In this document: positions 13,701 to 29,420 of the stretch, one piece after another
Layout: each line of letters opens with the position of its first letter
Numbering within the stretch: position 1 is the stretch's first letter
Source of the DNA: Aphis gossypii
Taxonomy: Eukaryota > Arthropoda > Insecta > Hemiptera > Aphididae
DNA length: 64,000 bases
Reading direction: 5' to 3'
Assembly: GCF_020184175.1 (NCBI RefSeq)
Contig: NC_065531.1
Span: forward strand, 5,229,213 to 5,293,212
Translations under genes and position numbers: made by a program
The notes under the pieces: generated by a model
Databases searched by the model: none
What the model saw: only the letters and a program-made list of their open reading frames with translations
What the model was told of the DNA's origin: nothing

Positions 13701-16601
13701 TGTAGATAAAAGCAACTTTAAATTCTTTTATATGACAATTTATAAATAGCTTGTTGAAAATACATCTATTATATTTCTTCTTGTTTTACAGTAGCAATAG
13801 TAGTTTAAGACGTTAAGGTAATTATGAATTTGTGTCAATTATATCGACACCATAGTATAATATTAAAATATATGAAAAAGTGATTATCTTTTAATGAATA
13901 TTTCATTCGTTCTATGGTTTTCAGCTATATGCCTAAATTTTATTCATTGATTTGAAAATAAATAAAATAAAAAGTAAAACAAAACTGATCACTTAATAGT
14001 ACTATTCTGAAGCAGATTTGAAGAAAATTATTCCAACTAAACAAAAAAACAAAAAAGTATATAACAACTTTAAAAGGGTTCAAAGATATATGTTCGTAAA
14101 ATAATAGGGTGACCAAATGACAGAAGCGGGTCGCTATGGATCCATTACGGGTTTTCATTAAACAAATGCACTGTATGATAAAATTCACCTTATTATATTA
14201 TGTATGACCGAATGAAAGTGGAATAATTTTTTTTTTTTTTAACACAATTACTCGCGCTGTTTGATTCAAAAGAAGCAGCTTACGCGTCCAGTGTATTTTA
14301 TTATATTAATGCCTCATATTATAATAAAATATTCATGAATCGGTATGACTGGAAGGTAGACTATCTGGACCTTTGAGCTACAGATTAGCAGTGATCAACG
14401 ATTGTAAATGACGCACTTACGTTTTATAAGTGAATTTCTCGTTTCAACTAATCTCTTATTCAGAAATGTTGTATACCTGGCATACGTGGATATCACATAT
14501 AATGATTATATATGCACAGCAGTATTATTTAAATTTGAATATCGTTCATTCTATCAGATTATTTCCAATTTAAAAGTCGTCGAATATCATAAATTATTCT
14601 ATTTGTATGTATTAAAATTGGTTAAGTATACGGTTATTTTACTCATTTACTCGTGTGCACCATATTATAACGACGCATATTATAATCTACGTATGAATTA
14701 GAAATATTACCCACAGGCGTTGAGATTATTAGATGCGAGATATTTTTAAAACTACCATGCATTAAATTGCAATATTTATGATTTTATCTAAAGTGCATTA
14801 AATTACATGTTGTATGAATAATTACGAACTTTTTGATTCTTGTTTTGTTATGTTTTGTTTTTTTTTTTTTTGCAGTTTTTAAGACAAATATTTATCTAGA
14901 TTAAAAATGTATGGAGGCCATTCTTTAAATTATTCATAGTTTTCAGGACGATTATGATGAAATGTAAACACGTAAAGGTTATTAGACTTATTTTATTTGT
15001 TTACTTGTGTTTTAAAATCATTATTCTAAACAATAACCTATAGTTTTTAGTTATTTAATGAGCGATTAAAATTTAAAAAAAAAATACTTCCAGTACCTAA
15101 TAACATAGACTATGTGAAATGTGAATACATGTGTCTATAAAATAATATAATAAACCGCTCAAAATCGTTTTTTAATTTAATGATTTATCACAGAGATTTT
15201 AATTATATTATAAAACACAGGAAACGAGTAACCGACATTTAGCATTCACTGTAATTTGCTCGCACTTTTTATCTTATTATTCAATTAAAAACTATTGGAT
15301 AATTATTATGATTTTTATTATTATTGTTACTATATTTTTTTTTTTTTTTTGTAAAAGTAAGCATTTGTTACATCGTGCTAAAATATTGTCTCATTTAATT
15401 AAGATAAAGTATTATTATTCTAAACACGCTGCTATATAATTTTGAAAAAGAAATTGTTTTCGTTTAAGAACTATTCCTATTTTTCGCTCTCTTCTAGCGG
15501 GAAATATGCATAAAATAAGTTTTATAATTTAGTTAAAACATTAAACAAATTACGCCGTTAGAAACGTTATGTATTATTGTTTTAGTATGACATTCTACCG
15601 AATTTTATAAAAAGTAAAATATAATTTCAACAAACGAACAAATGATAGACATAGTAAAATCTGAATTTAGTGTTATTTTATATTCCCTTAAATATTTTAT
15701 ATAATGCATACTATGATATAGAGTTCATGTATATTTATGGTAATATAAACATTATTGTACTATGTTATTGATTTTACATATTAAAAACAATAACGAGTTA
15801 TTTAAACCGAAAAAAATAAATAAATCAACTAAAATACTATTATGTAATGTAAAGTCTAAGTATAACAATTATATAAAATAAAATATAATATGTTTAACAA
15901 GCTGAAAATTAATATGTGAACAAATATTTATTTTAAATCGTATTACATATTTTATTTATATCATAAAAAATATACTATAGACAATATATTTTCTCAGTAT
16001 TCTGTATATTATTTTGTATTATGAAATTCCAGTTAATATCTAATTATACAGAGTTTAATAAAATTTATATGTGTGGTGAAATGTATTTTATTCTTATGTG
16101 ACTAAGTAAATATAATTTTAATTTTGATTATAAAAACACTTAAGTTTGTCCAATTGGTACAACAAAATAAAGATTTTAACTGATTGTGGGAAAAACAGAA
16201 TAAATCAACCTTATTTCCAAGTAATATGTAATCTTCAAATATATTTTTTTTTTTTTTTTTTTTGTTGTTAAAATTAAAACAGCATAATTTAGTATTTCTT
16301 GAATCATTAAAAAAAAAAAAAAATAATAATAATAATAATTACATTTTAACTATTCTTGAACATTTTTATTTTTGCGAGTTACGTCCACAATAAATATTTT
16401 ATATTATTTTTTTCTATACTTGATTTCGACGGAAAGAAAGTAAAATTAATATTATGTTTTTTTTGTGTGTGTATGTGTGTATGTATTTGTGTTGGCTGCT
16501 TAATAAATTTTGTCGTTTGCTTATATTTTAAACTATGTAAAAGGTAAAATGAAGAAGAATCTATTGGTTTTATAATAATAATGATGTATTTTTTTTTCCA
16601 G

Positions 16602-16732
16602 TTAACTCCTTTCGGGTCAAAGCTCGAAAAGTTGCATTCAGAATTTCGATGGGTTGGGAATTGAGCATAGATTTTACTTTTGACAGGTCATTTTACGAAC
16701 TTCCCGTAGTAGTTTTCAAAAAAAGAAGATAA
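16602..16732 (+). CDS. Candidate terminal exon, 42 codons plus stop, unrecognised
   Basis: A textbook acceptor, TTTTTTTTTCCAG, ends at 16601. In the frame beginning at 16604 there are 42 codons before a TAA at 16730-16732, starting NSFRVKARKVAFRISMGWEL. The region from here to about 17110 is less AT-rich than its surroundings, but no polyadenylation site can be assigned with confidence. No family is recognised. Confidence 0.18.
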
Positions 16733-19700
16733 AACTGCGGAAAAAATATGTAAACACGCACATCAGTTTTTAACGAGAATCTCCAACCGTTTTCTGCGCT
16801 CGGCATGAAATTAGATTATTGTGTTGTTTTTTTTCCCCATTTTCATTCTTGACTCGAAACCATCAGTGAAGTTGATAATCGCCATCGATCAAAGCGAAGT
16901 GTAGATATACGAGAGTGGACATGGTAAGATACAGGAAGACCACTAGAAAGAAGAAAACGATGAGTAATAAGTGTTGATGAAGAGAAACAGGTGTAGGTGG
17001 AAACGATTATTGTGAAGAATTTTCGGCAAGGAAACTTACTGTAGTCCGACAGAGGAAGTAGTAGGGGTACCAGTATAATATATGACGTCCGTAGGCGTTT
17101 TAGAGAGCGTTAAGTTTCTAAAAAATAAAAAAAAAAACTGAGAAAAAAAACAAACAAATGTTTGACGGAAGATTTTGGCCGAAATAAGTCAGCTGGCCAG
17201 TTTTTGGCACCGAATATTACAACTATAATAATAATTATTATTATCGTTATGTGTGTTATTTTGACGGCAACCGTTGTATTAATAATATGTTGTTCTGTAT
17301 TATAACATAGCATAATTATTCACAGAAATTGTTTCAGCTTATAAGTATGGTTTTTATTTAATAATTATTACAATAATCATGTTAAATTGTATTTAAACCT
17401 GTACACTTTTTGCCTATATAGGACATCTGTCCTATTTGGTATATTTATTTTATAGTACAGCACACGACCCGATTAAATATCATATAATATTATAAACATC
17501 ATGATAATCAATGATATAAAAATTCAGAAATTTAGTTTTTGGAAAATAGCAATAATATTATTCAGAAGACAAATGACACTCATAGTTTATATCGTTTGTA
17601 TCGATATAATAATATATTTTTTCTTTTTTTATTGAGTTAGGTTTTCAACTTCTGAAGTCATTAGCCTTTAATAGTTACAAACTATTGGTCTTAAAAACAA
17701 AGGGATATATTAATACATTATGTTTAATAGAAGAAGATGTTAGTGTAATGTATATTTTTTTAATGTAATTTTGCTAAGCCTATATTAGTGAACAATTTGT
17801 AAATATTTTTGGAATTTTCTTCACTAAATGCTTGTAGAATTGTTGATATGTTTCCAAGAATTTATCTAGAGCTGTTGAACTTTGAGTATTCTAATGTAAT
17901 GTGTTTGATGGACTGTTGTTTGTCACAGAGTACATAGATCGAGCACTTCTCTTTGGTTATGAGATGCAAGTGTGTTAGAAATGAAAATTTGTGTCCAATC
18001 CGAGTCCTTGTTATGACTAATAATATATAATAATCATGTAATTCATGTCAATTTCAGTTAACATAATGATCGACATTCATTTTTAGTATTTATTTTTGGC
18101 GATTGTTAGACCTAAAATATTTTCTTAAGAATTACCACAACATTTTCTTTAATAAACGTATACATGGTTGTATAAATAATCATTATTCATTACAATATAT
18201 TGCGATAAATATTAAATAATATGAGGATCATCCAGTAACATATTATTTACTTTATATATTATTATTTGTTTTAGTCCGTTGAATTTATACCGTTGAGTTA
18301 TACCTACTATTTTACATGGAAAAAAAATTAAGTATAACCATGTAAGCACAATATTATTTATTTAAAGTAAAATTTGTGGTATAAAGTAGCTAAAATGTAT
18401 AAAATATTATAAATTCTTGTTCTATTTTCTCTGTTTTTTTATAAATACATTTCTATAATAACTATACAACTATTATATTCATCTTCTTTTAAACATTTTA
18501 GAATGTATTATCATGATTATTCCAGTGTTGGTACATAAAAAAAAAATAAGATCTGTGTATAATAGAATTATTAACAAAAACTATTATCTCATTCATCATA
18601 TCAACAAAAAAAACAAATTACAATAGGTAAGTAAAGCTCATACATCTCTTAATCCTAAAACCTGTATAGAGTATGAAATGTATAACAACTCTAATTAGGC
18701 TGGACCAATTAGAGAAAAGATCATATGTACACGATAAGTTAAAAACAAAACACTTCTTGTTTTTTAATTTAGTCTAAAAGAAGAAATTTTGTCAGTTAGA
18801 AATATACCACATACTATGCTTTACAATCATATTCTATATTTTAATTAAATATAAATATAGTACCTATGTAATATTGACGAAAATAACTATTTTTTTTCAT
18901 TTCAAGAATTCCATTCAATCATATACACAACAATACAAATGAATACCCTATTTTTTATCATATCGTATGAGTTATAATATTTATAGTAAAATATTTAAAT
19001 TTTTATTATCAATCGTTCATAATAACAAAAATATCAATGTAGGTCATGTTATGTTTAAATATATTTATAAAATATGTCTATATATCTTTTTTTTATATTA
19101 TTTTTTTTTTTTTTTACTTCCATTGTTTACACAATAATTGATTATTAAAGTTATATATTTTCAATCGATTTAGCGTTGTTCGTTATCCACAATAAACGCG
19201 AAAACGTTTTATATTGTTATAACATTCATAATTTGTTTTAAAGATTTTACCTGATCACCGTTTGTTTTCAAAGCAATATTATTTGTACATTTTTTACATA
19301 ACTGCACACGTTTATTGTTTTTAACTGAAAAAAATATGTAGAGTAGAGTAATAATTATTTATAAATCGTACACATACTCGTTAATCTTTTGAATCTTTAT
19401 AATATATCTAATTTAATAACTTACAAAATTCCATTCAATTTTATTTTTTTTTAAATGCTTTTAAATAATTTTGGGATGATAACAACGTTAATAATAATAA
19501 TTGTATGTTTAACTTAAAAATGTTTCTTTTATTTTATATAATTGAAATGTAATTTATTAAATAACAATTATAAATTTTAGTAACTTTAATATAGTTTATT
19601 TTGCTTTAAATAGGACAATGGGTAATGGGAATAATGATATTCTTAACAAATTAAATAAGTTAAAGAATAGCTTCTTATAATCTTGTCTTACCTAAAGTAC

Positions 19701-22700
19701 TAAAATCCTAGCTATTTCACTTAATGTATATCTGTATAGCGCTACATTAGTAAAAATATAATAGACGACTCATCAGACAATGTAAACAATATATTGCAAT
19801 TTTAATGAGCTTAATAAAAAAAAAAATATTGATAATAATAATAATACTCGTACGCACTTTGAATGAAAATACATTTAAATAGATTTAACAACTCATGTAG
19901 ATTAAATCAGATAAAATGCACATGGACAAAATGTGAAGTACATAATTCCTATAAGTCTGCAATATATTACGCTGATGCGGTTATTGTTTTCTATCGAATT
20001 CAGTGTGTTGTTTCATTAATTCATAATTTATCAGAACTGTTAAATAAAGTTCTAACAGGTCGTTGCACCAACGTTCTAACTTACCGCGGTCTTTTCTATC
20101 GTGTAGTGGAGATAATATTATTTAAACTGAGAATAAGGAATTATCATTTAGCAGTTAGCACGAACACAGTATAATGTAAACATTTACGCCTTGATTATAT
20201 TACTTTTTGTTGAAATACAATGTACAGACAATAATCTTTATGCAAATGATATAATATGATCGACTCATCCGTTTTTCTGCTTGTTTGAATAGATTATTAC
20301 GAAACTCATGCACAGTTGTATACGCATAATAATATATTACAAAATCGTAGAATTCGATAACATGCAAATATTCTACACACATATTGTATTTTTTTTTTAA
20401 CAACTATTCCGTACATCGAATCCAGTCTTAACTAAAGTGATTGCGTCTATTCATTGGATAATATTGATGCCGTTAATTAAAACTGTTTTACAATGAAAGC
20501 AAAACTTTGGTTCGGAAATAAATTTAATTTAAGCCACTTACTCGAGATGAACCCAGAGTGTCTAGTAGGGATTACATAAAGATAACTAGACGTATTAAAT
20601 TAAATCGAAATTAGATTCAGTATTAACAATGTATATGCAATTACGAATCACGGATTTTAAAATTCTCAATGCTTTCTGTATTGAGTCGATATTTTTCGAT
20701 AGATACCTACTGTTCGTACAAAATAACGTCAACGCCCATCCACCATTACCATCACTGACATAATAATTGTGATAATGGACTTTTCAGCTTGGTACAAACG
20801 TCGTCCGGTCAACTATAACGTACGGTGTCCGTCAAACCTGAGCGACATTAGAGCACTCACTGTTACTCGTTGCGCTATTTTCATTATAATTGTTTTGCAT
20901 CGTGAGTATGTGTGATATATACAAAATAAAGCATGTTTTTGTTTCTTTCTTCGCTTCAAGTTTTGCTTTTTCTTCAAAAACCAAAACGTTACTGTGGCTT
21001 GTTGGCCATCCGTTTGTGTATCAGTGAAATCCGAGGTCAGTTTTAGCCCGGTAAGAAAACTGATGACCAGCTCCGGTTCAATTCTGAATCATCACTCATC
21101 AATATTCCATCTCACTATTTTCAATTCAAATTAAGGAAAGGTCGAGAAGATATGACTGATCCTCATGGTACCATCCTTATTCTATTATTATTTAATATGT
21201 TAAAGACAAGTTATCAGTATATTATGTATTATATTATTATATACTTACTATGTAGGTATTTATAATAAAAATATGATAATTTCATATCATTTAGATTTAT
21301 TTATTTGTTATACAATTTAATTCTCCCCTATTACAACTAGAACACGAACCATTTCCGTCAAACTACTCAAATTGGAGTAAGTACCTACAGTGTTGACGAA
21401 ACACTTACCTAAAAAATCAGAATATTTTTGAAGTTACATCGACTAATTATGTAATTATTCATATTGTATATCATCATATAATTATATCTTGAATAATTAT
21501 TACTGCCCTATGTTTTGATCGTTCTTTTCTGTTTAGATAAAAAAAACTTTATATTGGACCACAATGTTTTTATTTCGACGAGTTGCAAACTATAATAACA
21601 TACATGAGACGTGATGAATATATATGTTCGGCACTGAACATAATTATTTATAATGTAAATAATTATGCTGTTATATTTAGGTACGTCTGGAATAGTTGAG
21701 ATTATTGCTACAACACTTATATCGTTCTTGGTGGTGATTTAATTAAAATGCATCGTTCGCATTCAACTTCGCATATTATAATAGTATTATCGGGTGTACA
21801 GGCGCGCACGTGCCACGTAAACGTTGGGCTTGTCGATCGGCTGTTCCGTGCTTGTTATAAAATTATTATTATTATTATTGTTTTTATCGAACTTAAACTG
21901 CAATATTGCAATAAAGAAACCCGTAGACCCGCACAGATTTGTATTCGATTGCAGGTCATAAAATTTTTTTTCGTTCACGTTAAAAACAAATAGAAGCTGA
22001 AAAGTCGAATACACAACTAGAGAAAGACGTCCCTCTTAATACGCGTATAGACGAGACGAAACGGCGTGGTAGACCGCACTATAAATAACTGCCTTTAACC
22101 ATAAAACAATAATAACAATACGTTATGTTGGAATTTAAAAAAAATATTAAATCTATTTTACGTATATAATAATATGTTACTCGCGTGTATTACAAGTGCG
22201 CAACGAACGAACTAGCGATATCTATCGTGCGCGTAATAATCATAATAATATTATGTACGCAGACGTAATGTGTTTATTTCCCCCACAAAAAATGCGAACT
22301 GTACGCGTATTATTATTGCAATAATTTTGTTTACTATACCACTCGTCGCATATGTCTTGCGACTCGATTGCGAGGAAATAATATTTACCGAAGACAAGGA
22401 ATATTTATGGACCCGTTGGATTTTGACATAGGTTTCCCATGAAAGCGATCGAACTCTTCGAGAATTCAATTCCGATGCAAAACTCGGGTGAAAATCCAAA
22501 CAAACTCCAGTAACTTATCTACAGCTATACGCGATATATTACGCGTACGGTATATATTTTTTACGATTGAATTTTCCATTTTTTTCCGATCTCAAATCAA
22601 GCGCACGTTATTATATGCATCGAAGACGCCATCATTTATTTATACTTACTGTAGTGGATGTATACGTCATGTACTCAATAGTCGTGTACAATAGTAGATG

Positions 22701-25700
22701 CTGTGAGCTTACAATGTAAAAGTCGCACGGGACGTTAGCATAATATTTTAATTTAATATATTAAAATAAAATGGCTGAGTTTTTTTTTCTTTCTGAATTG
22801 ATTCGATTAAATATCCAAAGATATTATACAAATTGAATTAGTTTCAATTTTCCATTCGTCGAGCTCAATGATTTATATTTTTAATTAAGGACAATCTAAT
22901 TATTAATTAAACAATATTCTCTTATTTTTCAATGAAAATTCGCAAGTTCACAACCTATAGTTTCATTAAAGATAGGTACATGCTCCTAGTTCGTCTACTC
23001 GACCCATGTTGTTGTGTATCTATAATATATATGTATACTATACAAAACAATAACTTGTGATAAGTAAAAAAAAAAATATTCCTGAAAAATACGGAAGTAT
23101 TCAAAGGAAAATAACTGCCTCATACCAAATTAATTAATATAATTTAGTTTGTAATTTAAAAATATGCAAAACATCAAATACTGTTAGTTTTAGCTTTATG
23201 AGAAAACACGATCCATGAAACGAAAAAAAAAATACATAAAAGCTTAAACATAATATTTATTTTGATTAGAGAAAGAGTTTTAATTTAACACGTTTACCTT
23301 AAATCGTGATCAGATTTAAACATATTTTAATAAGACAACGTGTTAAAGGCTATCACAACGGTGACGCAATAATTTTTTTTTTTAATTAACCATAGGATTT
23401 TTCCTAGTTTTAACATCTACAATGATTACGTCTAAACATTAAAATATTATTGTGATATAAAATGCAAATACGCATCCGTCACCTGTTCAGTAGTTGTCCG
23501 GAAAAAAAATGTTATACCTCCACTATATTTTAAATATCTACACACATCTGGAATTTAAGTACCAGTCTAAATAAGATAACGTGACACTAAACATATTTCG
23601 GTTCAAGTTGGCTAGTTTCACAGTATTTTTTTGAACTCTATTTTTTAATAGTGCCTACATCGAGATTATTGGTTATGCAGTTGGTTTAGAATTTTTGAAT
23701 GAAATTAAATCATGCAACTCATATAATGAAAAATTACACGTTTTTCACTACCTATTGAAACTGATAACTAGCATTGACGCTATAAATGTTTTTGATTAAT
23801 TTGAAGGGGAAAAAAACGAACGATGTTGTTAAAACGAAAAATAAAAATTGCTAGACGTTTAGTTTAATTATTACGATTTCTGACTTATTAATTAACGGGT
23901 GAATTCGAGGGCCTGCGACAATAAAAACAACATTTACACATGATTATGCCCAGGGACGTTTAAAATTAAGTTCGTCTGGGCACTCGCGCGCCCGTCCAGC
24001 CGTCGTTCGATCTTGTGTTAATCCGGCTGACCACCGATCAACGCAAAAATCATTGGGACGGAAAAAAAAATTCCGTCTACCCGTCAACTAAAATTTATTA
24101 ATTTCATTTTCATGCCAACAAGCTATTCGTCTGTCAGCTTGTGTATATAGAGTTAAACACGGCTCTACGAGAACGCATGTCGTCGTCGCTGTGTAACACA
24201 GTTCGCGGTAATAAAAATTGCGATTGTTTGTCGTCAACCATGTTTTCGGCCGCATGTAAACATGAGCGAACTCGGTTACCACCTCTTAAATTTAATAAAA
24301 ATATGCTTAAATTGCCGAAAAACAAATAATTTTAGGACGGTTACGAAAAATGTCAAGATTATAATGTATAATATTAAGTAGTTAAGTATATTATTGCAGT
24401 TAAGGTATTATTACGGCATATAGGTTCGTTAAAAACGTTTTTGCGATATATAATTATTGTAATTTAAATTTCATAAAATTAATGATTTTTTTTCTTCAAA
24501 AAATAAAAATTGCTATAAATTTACTTAATACACGACTCACAAAAATGATTTAAGTTACATAAAAATTAACTTTATTCAATTTGTTTCAGCATTATATAAG
24601 AAGCTTATCTTTCACTAAATCAATTAGTTTGGGAAATATTAGCAATTTTGCATATTTTAGCATATTTTAAGAAAATGAAATGCATATTTCATTATTTTAT
24701 ATTGTATGTATAAATCTTAGCCATGATTATAACTGATCGATATGAAGACGGAATCCGGCCAACGGTATCGTAAATGGTTGCATTTTCTCCGAGGGAATTC
24801 AAATAATAATAATAATATACCATTTATACACGACGTATATGCTCGATAAGTTATAGATTCTTGTCGAAAAATTCGTTTCACTAGCCACGGGCAATGCGCG
24901 TTCAATATCACATCACGGGTTTGAGTTTCACGTAAAATTTTTCCAATATTTTAAAACAATCTAGGAGATATTCAGTCATTTCTACTAAAATTAAATCCGA
25001 GTAAGCCGATTTTCTTTCAACGCGCTCGCGTTTACATTATATACTATTAAATTTGGTTTATTTTTCGTCGAAATTTATATTAATATTTTTGTTATTATTA
25101 TTATCGTGTTATTCGGTGTTACTCGTGATCGGCGTGATTGACGGACGAGATAAAATATGCAATGCTATGATATAGTTATAGTATATACTCGTACGTTCCC
25201 GTTTAATATGATCTATGATAAATTCCGTCAACTGTACGACACGATATTATTTTCCGCCCTTTTATAAGATCTATAATAAACTACATGAATGCCATCTGAC
25301 AGACACAACGACGCTCTAATCTCTATAATACATTTCGTCGACTATATTTTGAGCACGAGTAAAATAATATACCTCTTATTATTATTATTATATTTCTACA
25401 TTTTTAATAATACACTCGTTTTATGATTATTATAGGGTCTCCCTTTTAATGTTTTCTACAAAAATTGAGATTTGTATTCGAAAAAATAAAACAGAAAATT
25501 GGTTTAAAAAATTATATCATAATTGAAAGTTTCACGTTTAATGAATTTATTAAAAATAAATAAACGGTGTAGCCATATAATTTAATATTGCAACCAAATT
25601 GAATTTTTCTTACTTCCTTGTAACACAGTTACATTTAAGGTTTTAGACTTAATAAAATTATGGAATTAGTAATAATTATGATAATATAATATTAAAATTA

Positions 25701-28700
25701 TATACTTGACAGACACTTTACAATACTTAGTATAATCTTATACAAATTGCATTTTACCGTGTATATAAAATAAATAAATAACAATAATTAAATCACAGCT
25801 ATGTGTATAAAATCAAGGAGTACAGTATTATTTTCTAAAAATCCTAGAGCTCAATTGTTCCACTCTTGTCAATTTGTTTTTTTATAATATATTTTAGCTA
25901 GTCATTTGATTATTATAATATCCTACCAATAAATAGGCATACATTAGTTACCTTATTAAATATTTTGCAATATTTTTCAATCAATATTATGATACTTTGA
26001 AATATAAGTTTTAACTTACATTATTCACAATCTTTAACTAATTAACGCTGCATATAAACAAACATTTAATGTAATATTAAATATATCATTATTTTAATGT
26101 GAAGAAATAAATATGAATAGTTACCTACTAACTAATGTTGTAATTTGCAACTGTCAATCGTTACTAATGACAGTATCTTATAACCAGCTTAATCGAATAT
26201 TTTTTCCCTAATTTTATACTTATTAGAAATATAAATAAAATGTTTTTTAAGAAATCTGCAATGCAATTTGACTTATGGTTTTTTATTATGTAACATTGTA
26301 CGTTTGAATAGGACGCAGGGGACTGGAAACTAATAGATTTTTTATTTGATATCAGCTCGTCAAAATAAAACAATAATATACTTATCTGGTTTTATACTTT
26401 GAGTTCTTCAAGATTTCATAATACATTTTAGAAATGATTCACACTGTGGTTAATTAGGTACGAGTTATTGTATAAATGTTTATTACTTGTCATGATGCCA
26501 ATTCGGTTCAAGTTCCTGACATACTATACACTACGAACATATATTATTTTAAAAATAATATATAATATGTTGAAAATATATAGAGGAGTAGTGACAGTGG
26601 ACCATTGATCCCCGGGTGTATTAAAACCTGGCTGAAAAACGATTTGAGCAGTCTCGACGGTTTATCGGGATTCGGGATAACGGTTGAGATTTTTTTTTTT
26701 TAAATTTTAAAAATAAGCTTGTAAGATACAATAAAAATAAATGTGTTCAATTCCTAATCCAAAACGACACTTTTTAACACTATAGCTCTGTAAAGTGTAT
26801 TTCGTGAGAAAAAATAGTGCACTACAGCCCAGTGTCACCCCTGCAATAACTCCTCCGTCGTGTCGCATTGAAAATAAAAGCACATAAGCTATATTTTGTA
26901 AAACGATAAAATACGATTCTTATCAAAAGATAACACGAGCGCTTTTCACACAGACAATCCAACTGCGTATGTGTTCTAATAAATTATAATACAGTTATCG
27001 AACGATTACTACACATCGGTTTGTTGTTTGTTGTTATTTTATTTATTTTTTTTACTGTTTTTATTAAATATAATCGACCGATTTTCCAAACACAGCGTAT
27101 ATTTAATAAATATAGTTCAAATATTCTAGAGAAAAGTTCCGTCGTTTACCAAGTAATATTAATTATTATTATTATTACTATTACAAATCCGCATATAATG
27201 CAATGCAAATATTAATATTTTATCGCGCGTTCCTCGAAGTTAAGTAAACTGAACTTGTATTAATCCAACATTAATTTGACTTCGTTTTCCCGTGTATATA
27301 TTATTATACATTTAGTATTCCGCGATACCTAAGCTACATCGTATTGCCACTATTACAACCGCACTGATCATTAAAAACACGAGCCAAACGTTAATGTTTG
27401 TATGTGCTTGCAATAAACGCTATACGAACTGACGGAATGAATATAAAAATAATTATATGCACGGATGAGGAAGAAATCGAATACGCCAGGCGGAAAGTCC
27501 GATGTAACGATGTGCAGATCCTGGAACACAGCCTGAACGGCAATACGAGAGCAGTCAAACTTTTAGAAGTTTTATTTTTTTTTTTCCGAGAAACTAAAAA
27601 GGGTCTATACAGAAATAGAAACGGGACAGACAAAAAAAAATACATCACTGCAAAACCAATAAACCCATCACTGTCGTCGTCGTTGTCTAAAATATTATAT
27701 GTAAATAGAGCCGCGCGAAATGCGTATATGTAAAGTCGATGTTTTCGCAAAGACTTCGCGGTCTCTCGTCTTCCCGTCGGATAAATCATAGTTATGATAA
27801 TAATAATAATAATAATAAACAACGGCCGATTTATCATTTTCCCAAGCACGTCGTACACACAAAGAATCCGGTGAAAATACTGTCTCGTTTCGGCGCATTA
27901 CCAGTGGACTGTGTGGCGTTTATGACACGAAACCGCGCGAGCACACACACACATACATATTTAACTGAGCGCGTGGTTTCAAGTATAGCTAGCCCCATTG
28001 ATGCTGTTTTAAATACGAAAATAAACCGAGCGCTCAGCACTGGCCGGAGATGAGTGAGTGAGAGGGAATATTATGAAGATACGATATATGCGAAAGAGAA
28101 TAAGAGTAATGCGGAGAGAGAGAGTAAAAAAAAAAAAATTCTACAGACACAACGACCGTATAACGTCGGTACCTTCTACGAAACGCTATATATACGTGCA
28201 TGATATAATATTGTGTATTGTGTGCACGCAACGGATCCGTCGGTAATTTAAACATTATTAAACGGTACCGAGAGTTATGCGTTTTAAATGTATTTTTACT
28301 CGAGCATAATATTTTCGCTGAAAGTCAAATGTGTTTTATTATTATTATGGTTTTTATTATTTTTTTTTATTATTATTGTTATTATTAAATTAAAGAAAAT
28401 AATCAGAATTAAAAATACATTTAACGAGTCGGGCGATTTTATCGGACGACAAACATTATATTATTATTATTATTATTGCCTATTAATCTTGAAACCACGC
28501 AGCGCTAAAATACACACTGCAGTATTTCAGTGCAATTAATATACGATTTGAAGATGAAATAAAACCGTATAAAACTTTTCGCATATTTTATGGCAACATT
28601 AAATGTTTACTTTTAAAATTCTAGAGAACAAAATTAGAATTGTCAACCGTATTTAATAGACTCGGTTCCCATTATTTATTTTTCACGACACAGTTACCTA

Positions 28701-28836
28701 TATAATGATGTTGTAAAGTATAATTCAATGAATTGTGTAAAATACAAGTCTATTTTCCCTATTTTATATTTGTAAATGTAGAAGTTATTTATTATCCTTA
28801 AGCTTATTTTTTTTTCTCGTTAATTTGTGTATAATA

Positions 28837-28841
<5 letters not shown>
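16733..28841. other. Non-coding DNA with two locally CpG-richer zones
   Basis: The stretches 20700-24330 and 27300-28260 contain noticeably more CG dinucleotides and mixed sequence than the rest (for example GGCGCGCACGTGCCACG near 21800), which may mark regulatory DNA or unrecognised non-coding exons. A perfect palindrome ATAGGACATCTGTCCTAT is at 17418-17435. No protein family could be recognised in any frame. Confidence 0.5.

Positions 28842-28870
<29 letters not shown>
28842..28870. repeat. (ATT)n microsatellite
   Basis: Nearly ten perfect ATT units next to the possible pogo-like terminus. Confidence 0.9.
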
Positions 28871-28872
<2 letters not shown>

Positions 28873-28879
28873 AATAGCC

Positions 28880-28965
28880 AACTCTCAGTTACTCGAACCT
28901 TGATAACTTGAAATTTTTAGGAAGTTGATTTTTTTTTTTTTATATCTAAGTTACCAAAAGTACAC
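28880..28965. mobile_element. Possible pogo/Tigger-like transposon terminus
   Basis: The sequence CTCAGTTACTCGAACCTTGA then TAACTTGAAATTTTTAGGAAG resembles the repeated (C)GATAACTCGAA(A) blocks found near the ends of pogo/Tigger-type elements in insects. No matching opposite end was found; a weak TAAGTTACC near 28947 could belong to the same relic. It abuts the (ATT)n microsatellite at 28842-28870. Confidence 0.3.
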
Positions 28966-29420
28966 TATATTTTATTTTTGAGCAGTATATTGTTTATTTA
29001 TTCCTTCACAATCAATTTGGGAATTGAACTTTTTATCGTGGTGATCGCACATGATCACACCGTGTATATTATGGATTGAATTATTGAATTATAAAATGAT
29101 TATGTCTTATTTAATCATTATAATTTGGTATCATACTGTTTAAAAACAAAAAACATAATAATATGTCAGTGTAATAATGTGTATACTGTAAATGTTTTTG
29201 GGTGAGACACAAATTTATGATTTAAGATTATAATATAATTATATTAAATATCTCTGCATATTTGTATAATAAAGTTATAATTTTAAGTGGTATACCTATA
29301 CCCCCTTAAATATGGTAGGATTATCACTGTGAAAAAACAAACATCATATTGTAATACTACTATAGTATATACTACTGTAAACAATTACTTTTATTTAATA
29401 ATTTTATTTTTTTAATTTAG

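Larger units (their letters stand above)
4861..16601. other. AT-rich non-coding DNA with simple repeats
   Basis: Apart from the weak open frames at 5361-5600 and 9873-10097 and the (TAA)n repeat at 10752-10781, only homopolymer A/T tracts and AT-rich sequence are visible. A slightly richer stretch lies at 10790-11000 with C-rich words but no credible gene. Confidence 0.55.

Noticed and set aside
19863..20174. A 103-codon plus-strand frame containing YYADAVIVF, reminiscent of the YADD motif of reverse transcriptases.
   Set aside because: The second Asp is absent, and the flanking sequence does not follow any reverse-transcriptase motif order, so the resemblance is probably chance.
26583..26866. 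Possible inverted repeat GAGGAGT...GTGACA at both ends of a richer stretch.
   Set aside because: The arms only match in pieces with a large gap, too weak to call an element.
27391..27858. A 155-codon minus-strand frame.
   Set aside because: Much of it is poly-Ile from an (AAT)n repeat plus Ser/Phe-rich sequence. No domain, and it overlaps equally long frames on the other strand.
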